A DNA stretch of 64,000 nt from Solenopsis invicta (lineage: Eukaryota > Arthropoda > Insecta > Hymenoptera > Formicidae), in NCBI RefSeq assembly GCF_016802725.1, contig NC_052675.1, positions 8,817,622 through 8,881,621 on the forward strand. The letters run 5' to 3'. The notes beneath the pieces were generated by a model that ran no database searches, was not told where the DNA came from, and saw nothing but the letters and a program-made list of their open reading frames with translations. The position numbers were made by a program, and so were the translations under genes. Shown piece by piece: positions 24,196 to 36,954 of this stretch (its first letter is position 1; each line of letters begins with the position of its first letter).

Positions 24196-26211
24196 TGTGC
24201 ACGCTGTTATATCGAAAGTATGAAGTACAGTGAAAGTTTCAAGATTGAAAATTCGTTGCTACTAGAAAACGAACGAGATGAGTAAATCAACAAAGTTCGT
24301 TGCGTACTATACACGCCGTTATGTTATGAAGTTTATAGACGGGAAGAGAGAAAAGGTGCGAAAGAGAGAGAAAGAGAGACGGTTGTTGGCGTATATACTA
24401 ACTTCTCAAATAGATGCCGGCCGGCAAAGCCCAAGCAAGCACTTTCTCACAGCGCATGTAGAATAGATCGCAGTTTCCCTCCTTCTTTTCTTATTTCGGC
24501 GTTAAGAATCCTTCCGGATCAGGAAATGGGATGCCTCTTGTCGCGACGGCGTGAAAGTCGCCGTGAAACTTTGAATTTGCAATTTACCTCCGGAAGGAGG
24601 TCTTCCTCCCCTCCCCCCTCCCCCCTCCCCCTCGGTCGCTCTACCTCCTGCGAAGCGAATTCGAATTTGTACAAGAAAGATTTGCCGTGTAAACAGAATT
24701 ACGAACTCCGCCCGGGCGCGCGGATATGCGATGACGCGACGGGTTTTTCCTGCTTCGCTTACGTCGCGCGAATTTTCTAGATAAATTTTACGTCGCACGG
24801 AAGGAAGCATTGGCTAAGGCGTAAAAATCGGTATCAAAGAGAATTCGCGAATAAACAAACACAATTATAATTATGGTAATGATCGTCGCTGCTGTGTTCA
24901 TTTCTTTTTAACGCAACGATGTCTCTTCGTTTCTCCAGTTTTGTAAGTAATTTCTCGTTACAACGCTAACTGTATTTGGTCGACATACATATTGAATAAG
25001 CTTTCACGCTATTATATTTTCATTGGGGATAGATATTAAATTGATGACCCACGTTATGATCTATGATTGCAGTAACGGGAACCTGATAACGTTTAACATT
25101 ATAATTACATCTTGATACGTGGCCCGCGAAAGAGCAATATGATCAGTATGTTATAGACCCGACATATGTATAAAAGATATAGGGTAATATGTATAGGCGA
25201 AGCTATATATATTACATGCGAGGATGGAGTGGCTGTAGCGGCTAACGCTGAATACTCTCCAAACTTTCAAGAATTTCATCGCTTAATTAATACAGGCGAG
25301 TTACGTTGCGCGAAATACCTCGTTTATCTTCACAATTACAGCTTTGTATCAATGTTCACGAGATAAAGTTACGAATAAAACGCAAGCTGCGCGCTTATTG
25401 AAATTAATATGCAGAAAGAAGACAAATCCAAACTGTAAACGATATTTCGCGCTTGAAAGAAGACGCGACGAGTGACGAGTCGGTTAGAAAATTCAGTTTT
25501 AGAGAGCGGGGCTTTTAACGGGTCATTTTAACCGATCGCGATTGCAATTTAATTTCAAGATGCGATGCGATGCGATAAAGTGGTTTCACGGATTGCGTAT
25601 TGCAATGTCAGGTGGAGGATCATCGGTGGGGAGATCGGATGCCGCAGCATCCGAGCTCCCGAGAATTCCATTGCCTGATTGATATGTGTCAAGCCTGCCG
25701 CATGCACCATTGCCTCGCGGCCAATACCCGACGGATTGCACACGCCACGTTATAGTCATATCCCCGTATCACGAATCGCATTAAAGCCCCGGCAATCAGA
25801 TTCGAGCGACGCGCGTGGCCGCGAAACGCGAGCCAAACTAATCGCGATGAATCCCGAAAATCCTGAAAATCCGACGATTTTCCGCGAAATCGGTGTCAAC
25901 CGCCACTCAATTTCGAACGTGTGCGATGCGGGAAATATCTTTTATTCCTGCTAAAACAGACATAAAAAAGAAAAAAAAGAACCGTAAATCGTTTACGCGA
26001 CCAAAAAGTATAGTAATGGAAAATCCTCTTTGCGTAAATTGTTTATGCGTTCAACAAAATATAGATTTTGTGTAATCTCTGCATTCATATAAACATGATT
26101 GTTTGAAAAGAGACTTGAGAGATGCGTAAGAGATCAAAGTCACACGGAAAGAGCGACGTTGATGAAGTATCCAAGTAATCGTGACAAGCTGCAACAAATT
26201 TTGACATTCTA

Positions 26212-26759
26212 CACAGTGAGAAATTGTGCGTTCGTGTTAAAATTTTCTCGCGTTACCACGTTTTTTTGATTACTACTTCAATGTAAAGTTAACACACCAT
26301 TGACATGTTATTATTTTTATAACATTTTCATGTGTTACATTTATGTCAACTTTATAAATTAACACTTTGTGTATGTCTCTTGGAAATGGAATATTATTTT
26401 GAGTACTTTTAACAAAATTATTTCAAATAATCAACGTGATCAATAATCTCGAGTTAATGTGACATTTACTTCATTGTCTTTTAGAATGTTAAAAGTACTC
26501 AAAATAATATTCCACTTCTACGAGTTACATTTCTTATGAGTTATTGTAACTGCTCTTCCATGTAGTTTTAAAATAATTTATATGTACGTCACACTTAAAG
26601 TCATAATAACATAAATAAATGTGAAGTATTGCGTCAATTAGCATTTTTTATCTGTCAATAAGTGACACAAGGAATAAGAGTTATTTTAGCTTAAAATTTA
26701 GAGTGAACTTTCCGGGACATGCAAAAAATGTTAAAATTAGCATTTTATTTTTTACCGTG
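26212..26759. mobile_element. TA-flanked MITE, CACTGAGAGAAA-type ends
   Basis: Flanked by TA on both sides (26210-26211 and 26760-26761). Left end CACAGTGAGAAAT and inverted right end CACGGTAAAAAAT match imperfectly. The 548-bp AT-rich interior has no ORF but contains a strong ~30-bp inverted repeat (26388-26513). The TA target and MITE size suggest Tc1/mariner-type mobilisation. Similar ends occur at 50.4 and 60.6 kb. Confidence 0.72.
26388..26513. repeat. Internal inverted repeat with ~66-base loop
   Basis: The left arm TGGAATATTATTTTGAGTAC plus TTTTAAC is matched by the perfect reverse complement GTTAAAA plus GTACTCAAAATAATATTCCA on the right. The two arms sit within the TA-flanked MITE and could form a long stem. 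Confidence 0.88.
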
Positions 26760-26761
26760 TA

Positions 26762-29559
26762 GCAATTCAGCACGAGAGTCCACCATAATCATTTCGACGG
26801 CCTAACAAAATTATTTTCAAATCTATACCCCGTGATTAAAATTTTAGATCCCTCACCCGCGTAAGAATAGCAAATAAATCGCGTTGACCCAAAGTTCGAT
26901 CCGAACTGTCGCGAAATGCGTTCTAAATCGTGCCCTTTGTATCGCGGAATTTCGAAAGGAAGAGTGATGCTTCTCTCGTTTCCCGGCTCGCTATTCCCCG
27001 CGACGTTCGCGGGTCGCGGAGCAGAGTAAGCGATCGTCTCTACCGTAACCGGATCCCGATAAACCCCATTACTGCCGTCAACGGCGGCGCGGAGATCGAG
27101 GGGGAGAACGATAAAGAGGGCCATTCCTCGAAATCCTCTAATGGCGAGAAAAGTTTACGGCCGGCGGAAATGAAAATCTCGGACGGCAGTATCGACTAGC
27201 TCCGCCTCCTCGCTCACCCACTTCTCCCCTGTACGTTACATACGTTACTATGTTTGGGCCACGATGTATGCGCACTTGTACGTGTGTATGTGCATGCACA
27301 TATGTACCTTACGCAAACACGCCTCTTAGCATCTCGGAGCTGCTTAGCTCCGGGCCAAGAACGATGTATAGATGAGGGGGAAAGGTGAGAGGGGGGAGGG
27401 GTGCGAGGAACATAGTCGAGGGTGAGATTGACGTAGGGGTGGGCGTTGACTGCCGAGACTTTTACCTTTCGCCCGGTCTTACACGGTAATTTATTTCGCG
27501 GTTCAGTTCCCCTCTCTCTCACTCGCTCCCTCGAGCTTCCACTTTGGCAGGTATTAGAACCGCTGGCTGCGGTTGAGCCGAGTTCGCCCCTTATCAATCG
27601 TAGGATCGTCAATTGCAGCTATTGCACCCGGTATGTCATTGTTTAAGGGGCACGGGGTCTTTCTACAATTCTTGCACACACGAGGTCGTTCTCAAAAGAG
27701 CAGCGCTACCTGCGCGCTCGTACGGTTTCACATTCAGACCTGGGCGAGAAGGCGCCCGCGCATTCCGCGAGCTCGCCTCTAAATGAAGCCGGTAAAGGGA
27801 AAAATTGGAAGATTCAGATTTTTATTTTTCCACCGCTGGCCTCGTTCCTCCATCCATTGTGTCAGCATGCCGCCATTTGCATGGTCAGTGTATAACGGCG
27901 AACGGCTGCGGCCGCGCCGCGCCGCGCCGCGTTCGCGTAGATTAATTAATTAGCCCGCGCTTCAAGAATTAAAACCGGAGAGCGCCGACCCTGGAACCTA
28001 ATAACGAAGCTTTCCGAAACCCGCTAAATTAACATCATCTGAAACAGCTAGATACTTTCGGGCGACATGAATAATTGAGCGTATTTAATTATGGAGAAGT
28101 TTACTTTCTCGATTTAAAAAGTGGCAAGGGCGATTTTTAGAGCGTGCAGCCTCGCAGAAAAAGAGAGGGGGCGGGGAGGCTCAGAAAAAGAGAGAGGGCC
28201 CTTATAATAGGTATAAATTCAAATCTTATTCTTCGTTTAATATTAAGAGGTTTGCGCGAGAGTTACACAGTCGGACGGATGAAGATTTAATGGCGAGTGA
28301 CGCGGCGCGAGCGCGGCGGCGCGACGGCGCACGTCTCGACGCGATTCAACCGCTTGATACATTTCAGTTTTCGATTTTCGATGTGCCAATAATGGCGTCG
28401 TTCCCGTCGTCTCCCTTTCAGCCCATCCCATTCCGGCTTCGATTCGCTCTAACTAATCCGTAGCAGTAGATGTGCCGACTCGCTCTACCGGCAGCGGCGG
28501 CGGCGGCGGCGGCGGCGACTGTATGCGAAAATTGAAATCCGATAAAAAGCCCACTGTAGGTAGTCTGTAATCATGGCGCACGTCCGGGAACGCGACGCGC
28601 AACAATATGGACGTTTTTTAATCGAAACTTTAATTACCGTCGCTATCAAGCGTTGCCGAGGCCAATTGAGATAAATTAAATTGCCAAGATGGCGTACACG
28701 TCCACGTTATCGGCATATTTCGAGGATTTGCATCCTGCACGGAAAACGTTCAATTATTTATAGCGGTCAACGTGAATTCAATTGAAAAGATTACGGGGGG
28801 GGGGGAGGGGGCAGAAACGCTAGACGGGGCGCGGGGCGTCTCTTGGCGCGCGATTTGAGATCGAGGACAATGAGCGCGCGCGTTCGACCTGTCAGTGACA
28901 AACATCCACGTCGGTATCGCGTCGCAGTATTAATAAACAATTAGCCGGGATCTATGAGCATGGCGAGGGGGGGGGGGTGAGAGGGGGAGCTTCGAGCGAA
29001 CGTTGGTCGCTATCCGTCAGCCCGCGGGCAACGTCGAGCAAATAAAGCCGATTAACGCGCCCGGAAATCTATCGGCCGCCGGAAGGCCACCCACCCCCGC
29101 TGCTGCGGAACTCATCCAAGAAACGTATCGATTATCTCAGAAATATCGGTTATTCCGGCTATTCTCGTCGCGTGAATAAAAAATTACGATAATTCTTCCT
29201 CCCCTCCCCGACGTTCCGATTTCTATTCGGGAAAAACGTTGAGCGCAGAAATTGGATTTTGGGAATATCCGCCTTTAGTTAGGATAATGGGACTTGTTCT
29301 CGGTGATCCTCCGTGATATCTCGCGTGCCACGCGCGCGACGTCTATTTCCGCGAGATCCGGTTACTGACCGCAAGCTGTTTCGGAGCAAGCTGTCACGTT
29401 TCCGTTCTCGTCCGTCTTCTACCGAAACCGCTGTTTTCGAGTCTCGTCAGATAACCGCCGCCGCGCACGCACCAGCCATGCTTCATGAACCTTTGGTTTA
29501 CTGATTACTCAATAACTTAATTGCGATAAGCCCTTTCAGATTCACAAACGTTATAAATA
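26762..29559. other. CpG-rich unique DNA, no gene recognised
   Basis: Contains a CpG-rich stretch with G-runs at about 28795-28810 and 28967-28978, (GCCGC)n at about 27910-27931 and (GGC)n at about 28491-28517. A plus-strand frame ending at 27199 (…DGSID stop) looks protein-like only in being charged; no splice sites or family support it. Confidence 0.4.
28491..28517. repeat. (GGC)n trinucleotide repeat
   Basis: About eight GGC units after a CAGC lead-in. Confidence 0.92.
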
Positions 29560-29858
29560 ACACAGCCACACAAAAAAGAAAAAGTGTCATGTCCGAGAGA
29601 TTAGACCCATGTATCCCTATGTATTTTGAGACTCTGAAATCGAGTATGACCTCAGAATGGCCCATCAGATCAGGATTTTTTTTACCGGGCGGAATAGTGT
29701 AATTTTAAGGAATGTTTGGCAATTTTTTGAAAATAAAAAAATCCTGATCTGATAGCGCAATTCTTAGGTCATATTCGATTTCAGAGCCTCAAAATACATA
29801 GGAATACATGGATCTAATTTCTTGGATATGACACTTTTTCTATTTTGTGTGGCTGTGT
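29560..29858. mobile_element. Foldback MITE with ~125-bp arms
   Basis: The left arm begins ACACAGCCACACAAAA and the right arm is its reverse complement, continuing inward through AAGTGTCATRTCC, CCATGTATYCCTATGTATTTT, CTGAAATCGARTATGACCT and ATCAGATCAGGATTTTTTT. The arms agree at roughly nine in ten positions, leaving a loop of about 50 bases. No coding frame. Target duplication is ambiguous (left flank ATA, right flank AAT). Confidence 0.85.
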
Positions 29859-29870
29859 AATTATATAAAT

Positions 29871-30022
29871 CTGTACCTTGGTGCTGAAAGGGCCAATGTC
29901 CAAAATTGCCAAATTCGAGTTTGGCAATTTTTACCATAATAGTGGCTCATTTAGAGTTCATTAATGTATATAATTCGAATTTGGCAATTTTGGATATTGA
30001 CCCTTTTAGCACCAAGGTACAG
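29871..30022. mobile_element. Second foldback element with ~50-bp arms
   Basis: The left arm CTGTACCTTGGTGCTGAAAG continues through CCAAAATTGCCAAATTCGAG. The right arm is its near-perfect reverse complement ending at GGTACAG (30022). The 152-bp element lies only 12 bases from the previous foldback. It contains a nested hairpin TTGCCAAA…TTTGGCAA. Confidence 0.82.
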
Positions 30023-31677
30023 AAATATATCTCTTGTTTCCGTCTTACAATAGTCCAAGTCACATTAATCAAGTAATGAAACGACGCAACTTTGCGTTCG
30101 CTCAAAACAATACGATTAGAAGAGAGAGAGAGAGAGAGAGAAGAAAAAAAATAGAAAACGAAGCTCATCGCTGTAATAACTGTCGTATAAAGTTAGTTAT
30201 CTATTATGTTTCGCGTTGCGCCTCGCTTCTTATTTCTCCACAGCGAGTCTCGCGCGAACCGATAAGTGATTTATCGGCTCGTAATTATAGAAGGCGTAAT
30301 CTGCGTAAACGCTTTTTCCGTTCTGAATCGCCGTCTGATTTGACATATGAAACGCGCGCAATTGCCCGCGCATAGGCGCGATTCAATCCTATTAGCGAGT
30401 CACGTGGACGTAGACAAAAGTATTGATCATCGACGAGTTCGGCGGCGGGCCCTCGAGATGCTTTCCCCCCGCCCCTTTCTACTCCCGTTCCCTTTTACTC
30501 CTCTCTTCCGTGGCTCCGTCTCTCTCTCTCTCTCGCTCCCTCTCTCTCTCGTTCGTGCGCGATTGCCCCATTGAAATTCCCGACGCTGCATATTAATGCC
30601 GCCATATACATCCAGCTGCTAACCGCCCTCTCAGCTTAGTCGCCGAAGGGAGGAAGGGGGTGTATTTCTTCGTCGAGAAGGGCCCCCTCAAGTGTGTCGC
30701 CTCACCGGATAATCTTGGTCTGGAATTTTTCGTCAGTCCACAAAATTGCTGTACGAAACGCCAACTGTCTGAAGGCTGACTCGCATCTGCATGTATCGAT
30801 CTGAAAGTATTTTCCTCTCGATTGCACGCGCGACGCTTTTTATAAGCGTCAAGTCTTGGCTCAAGTCTCATCGAATCAAATGAGATTGTTCGAGCTGCTT
30901 CGAATCGATTTAAGACCGCCTACCAATGAAACTCCTCGGTGTTCTATTTCTTTACGTTATTCTTTTGATATGTTTCATTAATATACAAAATATTCGTTAT
31001 TAAGTATCTTTTGTGATTGCTCCACAAAATTAAAATATTGGTGCTAATCCGCTAAAAACTGTGGAAAAAAAATTTATTTGCGGTTTAACCGCACACTCTG
31101 TTATAGTTCCTAATTGCACCTAACTGAAACTTGAATTCCTAATTGCCTTCGCACTTGGTCAAATCGACGAATTTGCAGCCGATAGCCCGTAATTTTGGAC
31201 ACCTTGCAAAGGAATGAGCCACAAGTTGCTCATCCGCAGGCGTTGAAATATTAACGTAATTGCCAACGCGATTTGTTAATTATCGACAGGTGGCGCGCTA
31301 TAACGACTTTGCTGTACACACCGATTAGAAAGCCGTATAACAGGTGAGAGAAATCAACAATATCGTTAGTTGATACGCTGATTAGAAACTCTAATTACAC
31401 GTCAACTTCTAGCGACTAATTCATTTTCATTCGTGCGCGAGCGCGCCGTTTTCGTTGAAATTAACGAGAGTTGAAATCGATTTATATGGCAAACAAGGTC
31501 GCGAGCGTTCCCAACTAATTACGAACAATTTACCAAAATTTAAAACAGTTTCCTTAAGTTAAAATATATAATTTTGCATGCGAGAGATCAGATTGCATTT
31601 CCGATTCAAGAGAACAAAAACCAATTTTGGAATGCTCGAATAGCCGCGATAGATTGAATATTATTGTGTTGAATATA
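30023..31677. other. Non-coding DNA, no gene recognised
   Basis: Carries a (GA)n tract at 30121-30140 and TC-rich runs at about 30518-30550 within a CpG-rich patch. The remainder is mixed or AT-rich without coding features. Confidence 0.4.
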
Positions 31678-32187
31678 CAGTACCGGCCAAAATTATATCA
31701 CCTTTTGATTATTTTTGAGTATAACTTATTTTAAAAGGCACGAATCTCTATTAAATCATAATATATTTTGATGATAAGTATAACTTACGTAAATAATAAC
31801 TTTTTATTAAATAATGAAAACAGCAACGTGTGAAACAATTATTTTTATTTAAAATTTCCAAAATATGTAAAATTTTAATCATAAATAATTTTCAGTTATA
31901 ACAAGTATAAATAATGTGGAATATTAAATTTAACTGCTAAAACTAGGTTATGATGGTAAAATCAATGACTGTGACACAAAAAACAAAAAAAGCACAAAAG
32001 TGCAACTATAAAAAAAATTAATAAAAAATTCGAAGATCATAGTATATGTTGTCAAATCTCATTACACTTTATATACAAGCTATATTTTTCATCAAGTGTT
32101 TACTATAAAATTTTGAGTGCGTTCTATACACTTTGAAAAAAATTATGCTCCGAAAATCGAAAGATGATATAATTTCGGCCGGTACTG
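31678..32187. mobile_element. Tc1/mariner-type MITE with TA target duplication
   Basis: Flanked by TA (31676-31677 and 32188-32189). Left end CAGTACCGGCCAAAATTATA and the inverted right end CAGTACCGGCCGAAATTATA are almost identical, with similarity continuing to about 30 bases (ATATCAYCTTTYGATT). This is typical of Tc1/mariner termini. The 510-bp interior is AT-rich and encodes no transposase, so the element is non-autonomous. Confidence 0.88.
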
Positions 32188-33796
32188 TATGCATTATGCG
32201 AGGAAAGAGAAAGAAAAGGAGGGGGAGGGGCAAAGAAGAGACTTGCATAACTGTCGGAATCGAATTATCATCCGTAAATTTAGTTTCACGTTTGATATCT
32301 GCTTCGATTTCGAATCCATCTTCCACCGACAAGTTTGGCCACGCCAGCAAAACTGCTCTCGAACTTTGGCGAATTCTCGTTGTTAACTATGGCATGCGAA
32401 TTGAAATCGACCCTGTAATCCATTCGGCTGTAAAGAAAAATGCGTTTTATTGCCCAAGAGAACTCGATATGGATGCCCATGTATACATACATCAATGTGT
32501 GTGTGGGTATGTATCGAGACGCAAGATAAATCTAGGAAATACGTTCGACTATTGATCGCAGTTCGTTCTTACCCAGCAGCCATTTAAAAGTAAATTTTTA
32601 ATTAACCCTTTGAGTCGGTGTTTCCTTTAAAACGACATAAAGTATTTTACGTAAAATCGTATTCCATGTTGTTTGAACACTTAACGAAGGTATGTGTGAT
32701 TAAGTAATCTCGATATACGTAAAAAATTAACGTCTATCGAACAGCATCAATTTATTTTCATAAAAAATGTTAAAAATTCTACGAAATTCCTAATTTTCTA
32801 AAATCGTTTATCATTGAAAAAAAAAGTCAAGCCGTTTTATTTAGATTAAATCTAAATGATTTTTCAGAATATTACGACGTTAATACGTGTGTAAAATCTG
32901 CTAATAATCAGTAATGATATTAGCGAAAATAGATCAGTCTGAGATTAGCCTGTCTTGTTTCGATGATTGATTTGATTTTCGGTACGTCCCACCATGGGAT
33001 TGATCCCCAGTCTTTTTCGCAGCGTGCGCCTAATAGCACGGTATATACGACATTAATTAAAGCGCTTAGTGGAGCTCGTTATTGAATGAGTCGTTAGCAA
33101 CTCTACCGGTTATGCTCGAGGTTGCTCGTTTCAGGAATATCATACAACAGCCCGAAATGTTACAAACGCAACAATACAACGAGAGCGCAACGGTGCATTC
33201 GCGCATACGCTTGTTAGTATACCTAACTTAAAATTTGACCAAAAATCCACTGAAATCCATCGCGCATATTCTGTAAATTCAAAGTGGGAGACGTTAAAAA
33301 AAAAAAAGTTAGTCACACCGATATGCCTTGATAAAAAAAAAGGCGCGTAATTTTCCAGTCATATTTTTAACAGAGATCACATTAAAATCGCAATCTTTCC
33401 AGACTCGAGCAAGTATCTCTCGGCAATGGCCTTCAACATGTCAAGTCCGTTCTGTGAAAAATATGCGTAAATCAAAAACGACTTCAATAACGCTCGTCTA
33501 TCCCTTTACGTTCAAAGCTCGTTACGTTTATCAGGCCAAAAAGCTTTTACCGAGATTCCATTTCATCAATAAAATGGCCAATCACCCAAGTAGTATCAAC
33601 GTCTATGGATAGGCCGAAATGTGCAGAGACAGATGTGTCTCTGAAATTTTTTAAAATCAGAATTTTAAGATTCAAATAGAATACGAAACTTTACGAAATA
33701 AATGTGTTCACGGAAAGAAGGATTAGATGCTGCAGCAAAAATCTGTACGTGGTAGCTAAATTTCAGTTATATATGGCTAAAATTTGACTACCACAC
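32188..33796. other. Non-coding DNA, no gene recognised
   Basis: Mixed composition with frames lacking any family features. On the minus strand near 32995-33045 GGGGATCAATCCC resembles a degenerate pol III B box downstream of a GCGCACGCTGCG segment, possibly a remnant of a tRNA-derived SINE. Confidence 0.35.
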
Positions 33797-34095
33797 AGCC
33801 TGAGAGAAAAATCTGTAGTTTTGGCAACTATAAAGGGACCATCATACAAATTTTGTTAATAGAATTACAATACCTATACAGTTAAGTAAACTATACTATA
33901 GTTATTGCAATTAAGTTAATTAGAGAACTAATATAAAATAGCATACTGCAATTATTTTTATTAGTTCTCTTAACCATTGACTCAGTTACAATTACTATAA
34001 TACAGTTCACTTAACTATATATTATAATTCTATTAATAAAATTTGTATGGTTGTCTCCTTATAGTTGCCACCACTAGAATTTTTTCTCTCGATGC
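33797..34095. mobile_element. Large foldback MITE with ~135-bp arms
   Basis: An inverted repeat spans almost the whole element. The left arm runs GAGAGAAAAATC, TGGCAACTATAA, CATACAAATTTT, TTAATAGAATTA, AGTTAAGTRAACTRTA and AGAGAACTA, and the right arm is its diverged reverse complement. The centre is AT-rich. The ends (CTGAGAGAAAAAT) resemble the CACTGAGAGAAA family at 26.2, 50.4 and 60.6 kb, but a TA target pair is not clear. Confidence 0.82.
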
Positions 34096-36949
34096 AGAGA
34101 GTTTTGTTGCTATAACCAACTGCAACTAATCTTTCTCATTATGTTTCGAGAATTAAAACAAAAAAAAAATTTTTTTTTTTAGCAACATAAATATAAGTTT
34201 GAAGAATCCACGTGTTCACTCCTCTCCTTGTTTCCCTCGCTGTGAAAAGCGTTTATAGAATTTCTAAAACATTTCGTTTCGCGAGTGTCACTCGTGGTAG
34301 ATCGCAATATTTGAGCGTGCTCCGAAGGCAGGAAAATGCATAATCCCGCCGCGAGTGCACGGAGAAGCTAACTGTCCCGGTAAATATTTGAATTCGGAGA
34401 TTGAAAATTTTAATTAAAGATCGGCTATATAACCCGACGGGTGAATTCATTGGCAATTACTAATTAGCGAAATCCTGTTCGGCTATATGGACTCGTATAC
34501 GTCTGCGTGCGCGCGCGCGATGTGCAAAAATCATTATCCGTATGGCGTGTCGTGGATGTGCGAGTTGGTTAAATGAAGGGAATTTTAACGCTACGCATCG
34601 GGCACCAATAGCGGCATTAAATTTCACAAGCGACTCGCGCGAAATTATTACTCGATTTATCGCAGAACCGAGATGCTTTCATCACGCCATCGTTACGATG
34701 CATTGCCCGTTTATTATTCCGCTGCGGAAGGTCAGTCGAACACCCGCGCGGTTCGTGTCAATAAACACGCGAGACTCAACGCGTGATAAATCACGTTAAC
34801 GAGAAAGCAGGGGAGATATAGTTTCTTGAAAAATGGAACGTAAAGGGTATTAACGTGCGGCAAAAATTTAATGAATGAGAAGTAGCTGACTACACGAGCG
34901 TCGCGGCCGGCCGCGTCTCATCTCGACGCGAATCGGCTAGAACGCAAAAGTCTCTTGTGCTCCGTGCTAATTTGTTTCCGCTTTGAAAACCGAGATTAAA
35001 ATCTTGTTCCCCGAGACACAGAGGGAGACACGGAGGGAGAAAGAGGAGGGGTGGAAAAGAATTATTTTTCACATTAATATCCGCGTAATAATATCTGAGT
35101 ATTTCCGACTAAATCGTGACGAAGAATTCTCATTGGGGCCCCTCCCGCCTGGCGGTATCGGATTATAGAGGGTTCAAGCAAGTCGTATTATGTGAAATTA
35201 TATTACCGTTACGCGGGATTAACTTACACACTCGCTCGCAACGTCTAGCGCATATAATATGCCATTGTAAATGAAAAGCTTTTTGAATTTGTTTCTACCC
35301 GCGCCACCCGCGCCGCGGCTACAGACGTAGATGACGGTTTGCGACTTTTCATCGATATTCAAGTTGTTTCCGTCACATTGTCGGCTTATTCGAAATGATA
35401 ACGATAACAGCACCGTATAAATTAGCATGTCAGCTTGAAGCTTATCAATACAAATGTAATTCGTACCTTTATACCTTTACAGCGTGAACCTCGTAATTAT
35501 ATACGTCGCGTGGACGGCAATTAAAATTGCTTTAATTGAAACTCTCGTAAAGGTCTCGCGCGAGTCTCCTCGCAAACTGAGCTGCGTGATATTAGGAAAT
35601 CTTAACGTAATATTCAGAATCACTGGCGGAGCGTAGCCCGCCGTGTGGCGGATTAAAATTTATGATATAATTACGCGGGGTGTCATTAAGGGAACATGGA
35701 AAAATGCAATCACGTAAGCCCGCGCGCCGTACTCACATACACACTCTACGGTACTTCGCGCCTTGTTAATTACTGGCTGCAAGCATGAAGGCGGACTCTT
35801 TTGATCGCGCCTTATTAAATTAATGCCGGCGTACCTCGAAGACAAGAAAATGGAGTTTACGACGTCGGAAAGAATATTGATTACGTTGTTACTTCAGCGT
35901 CGATTATACATAGAGCCGTTATAAAGCAACGCGCTGGTCGCTGGTAACCTGTCGTTATGCCGATTCTCTAACAAATCGGAATATGAGGGAAGGATTCAAC
36001 AACTCGGCACGTTGAAATACTGCGAGAGAAATTAGCGTCGTTAAATTTTTCGTTCAGAGGAAGGAGCCGAGCAGCAGCCCGAGACTAAAATCGGGTCGTA
36101 AGAGGTCTTAAAGGCATCTTTAAGGACACACTTCCAAAAGCAGTCTCTCCAAGACGTCTCACGATCCGATTTTAGAGACTTTGCGTTGTCTGGGCAGGAT
36201 CGTCGAACGAGATGATGTCCATTAATATTTTCATCAAATCGATACAAAATTCGTCCAATAATCCATAAATGAAAGGCCGCTCGCTCAGCTCTTCTTGGCA
36301 ACAAGCGCGCTACACATATTTATACATAGCTACGGTATTAAACTGACAAGATTAAACGCGCGGTGGGAGAAGTGGGAGAGCGCGCGGAAGTCGACTTTGT
36401 CACATCTGTGATTGCGCCAGCCTCGATCGCGCCGCCGCGCCGTCCCTCTCTCGTCACCGGGGAGACTTTGCCGCGAAACTTTCAGAATTTCCGGCAGAAC
36501 ACGCCACGTCGAAATCCAGATCGAACTTAACGTAGTGCGGCAAGATCGATCCAACGTTCCCACCGCGCCGCGCCGTGCCACAGGGGAGAAAACTTTTCTG
36601 TCTCATCTTCCACGGCCTTCCACGATCAACTTTGTCTTGAGGGCCCTTCAAGTTTCGCCGCCGCACGAGAATTACCTTTGCTCTCGAGCCCCTCGTTCAT
36701 CTTCGTTGCAGCAAAAAAAAAAAAAAAAAAAAAAGAAACGGGATCCGCGATGGGAAGCTAGACTTGTCCGCGTCTACAAAGTAATCGTGATTATGATATA
36801 ACTGTGAGAGGAAGGATAAGAAGAAGAGGTCAAAAGCAAGCTCTATATTTCAATCCCTTCGAAAGGTTTTCAATCTTAAAAAATTCAAACTGAGAACTTT
36901 CCTTGAAACAGAGCTACGAGAACAAACGGCGAATCTTTCGCTTAATAGA
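34096..36949. other. Non-coding DNA, no gene recognised
   Basis: A mixture of AT-rich and CpG-rich unique DNA. A 22-base A-run lies at 36713-36734. No domain-bearing frames and no repeats longer than simple runs. Confidence 0.4.
36713..36734 (+). repeat. Poly(A) run
   Basis: Twenty-two A residues on the plus strand. No convincing retrotransposon body or processed-gene copy could be recognised upstream. Confidence 0.9.
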
Positions 36950-36954
36950 TTGAG

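Larger units (their letters stand above)
18528..26209. other. Mostly unique CpG-rich DNA, no gene recognised
   Basis: CpG-rich stretches lie at about 18.8-21.2 kb, 23.3-23.8 kb and 24.5-24.8 kb, separated by AT-rich DNA. Open frames (19442-20110 minus, 23277-23753 plus and others) are explained by composition: Arg/Ser/Pro-rich, no domain, several overlapping frames open at once. Simple repeats include (CGA)n at about 22183-22203, a tandem GGGGTCC run at about 23574-23598 and a C-rich run at about 24606-24632. A TACACGCTGAGAAAATC end at 22682 resembles one end of the CACTGAGAGAAA MITE family but has no partner end nearby. Confidence 0.4.

Noticed and set aside
26930..27199. 89-codon plus-strand ORF with a charged C-terminus (…DGSID)
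   Set aside because: Looks protein-like in its last 45 residues, but no family, start context or acceptor site supports it, and the frame sits in CpG-rich DNA where chance frames are common.
32990..33070. Second tRNA-like SINE head on the minus strand
   Set aside because: A degenerate B-box-like GGGGATCAATCCC is present, but no A box at the right distance and no repeat body were found; mentioned only as a possible remnant.
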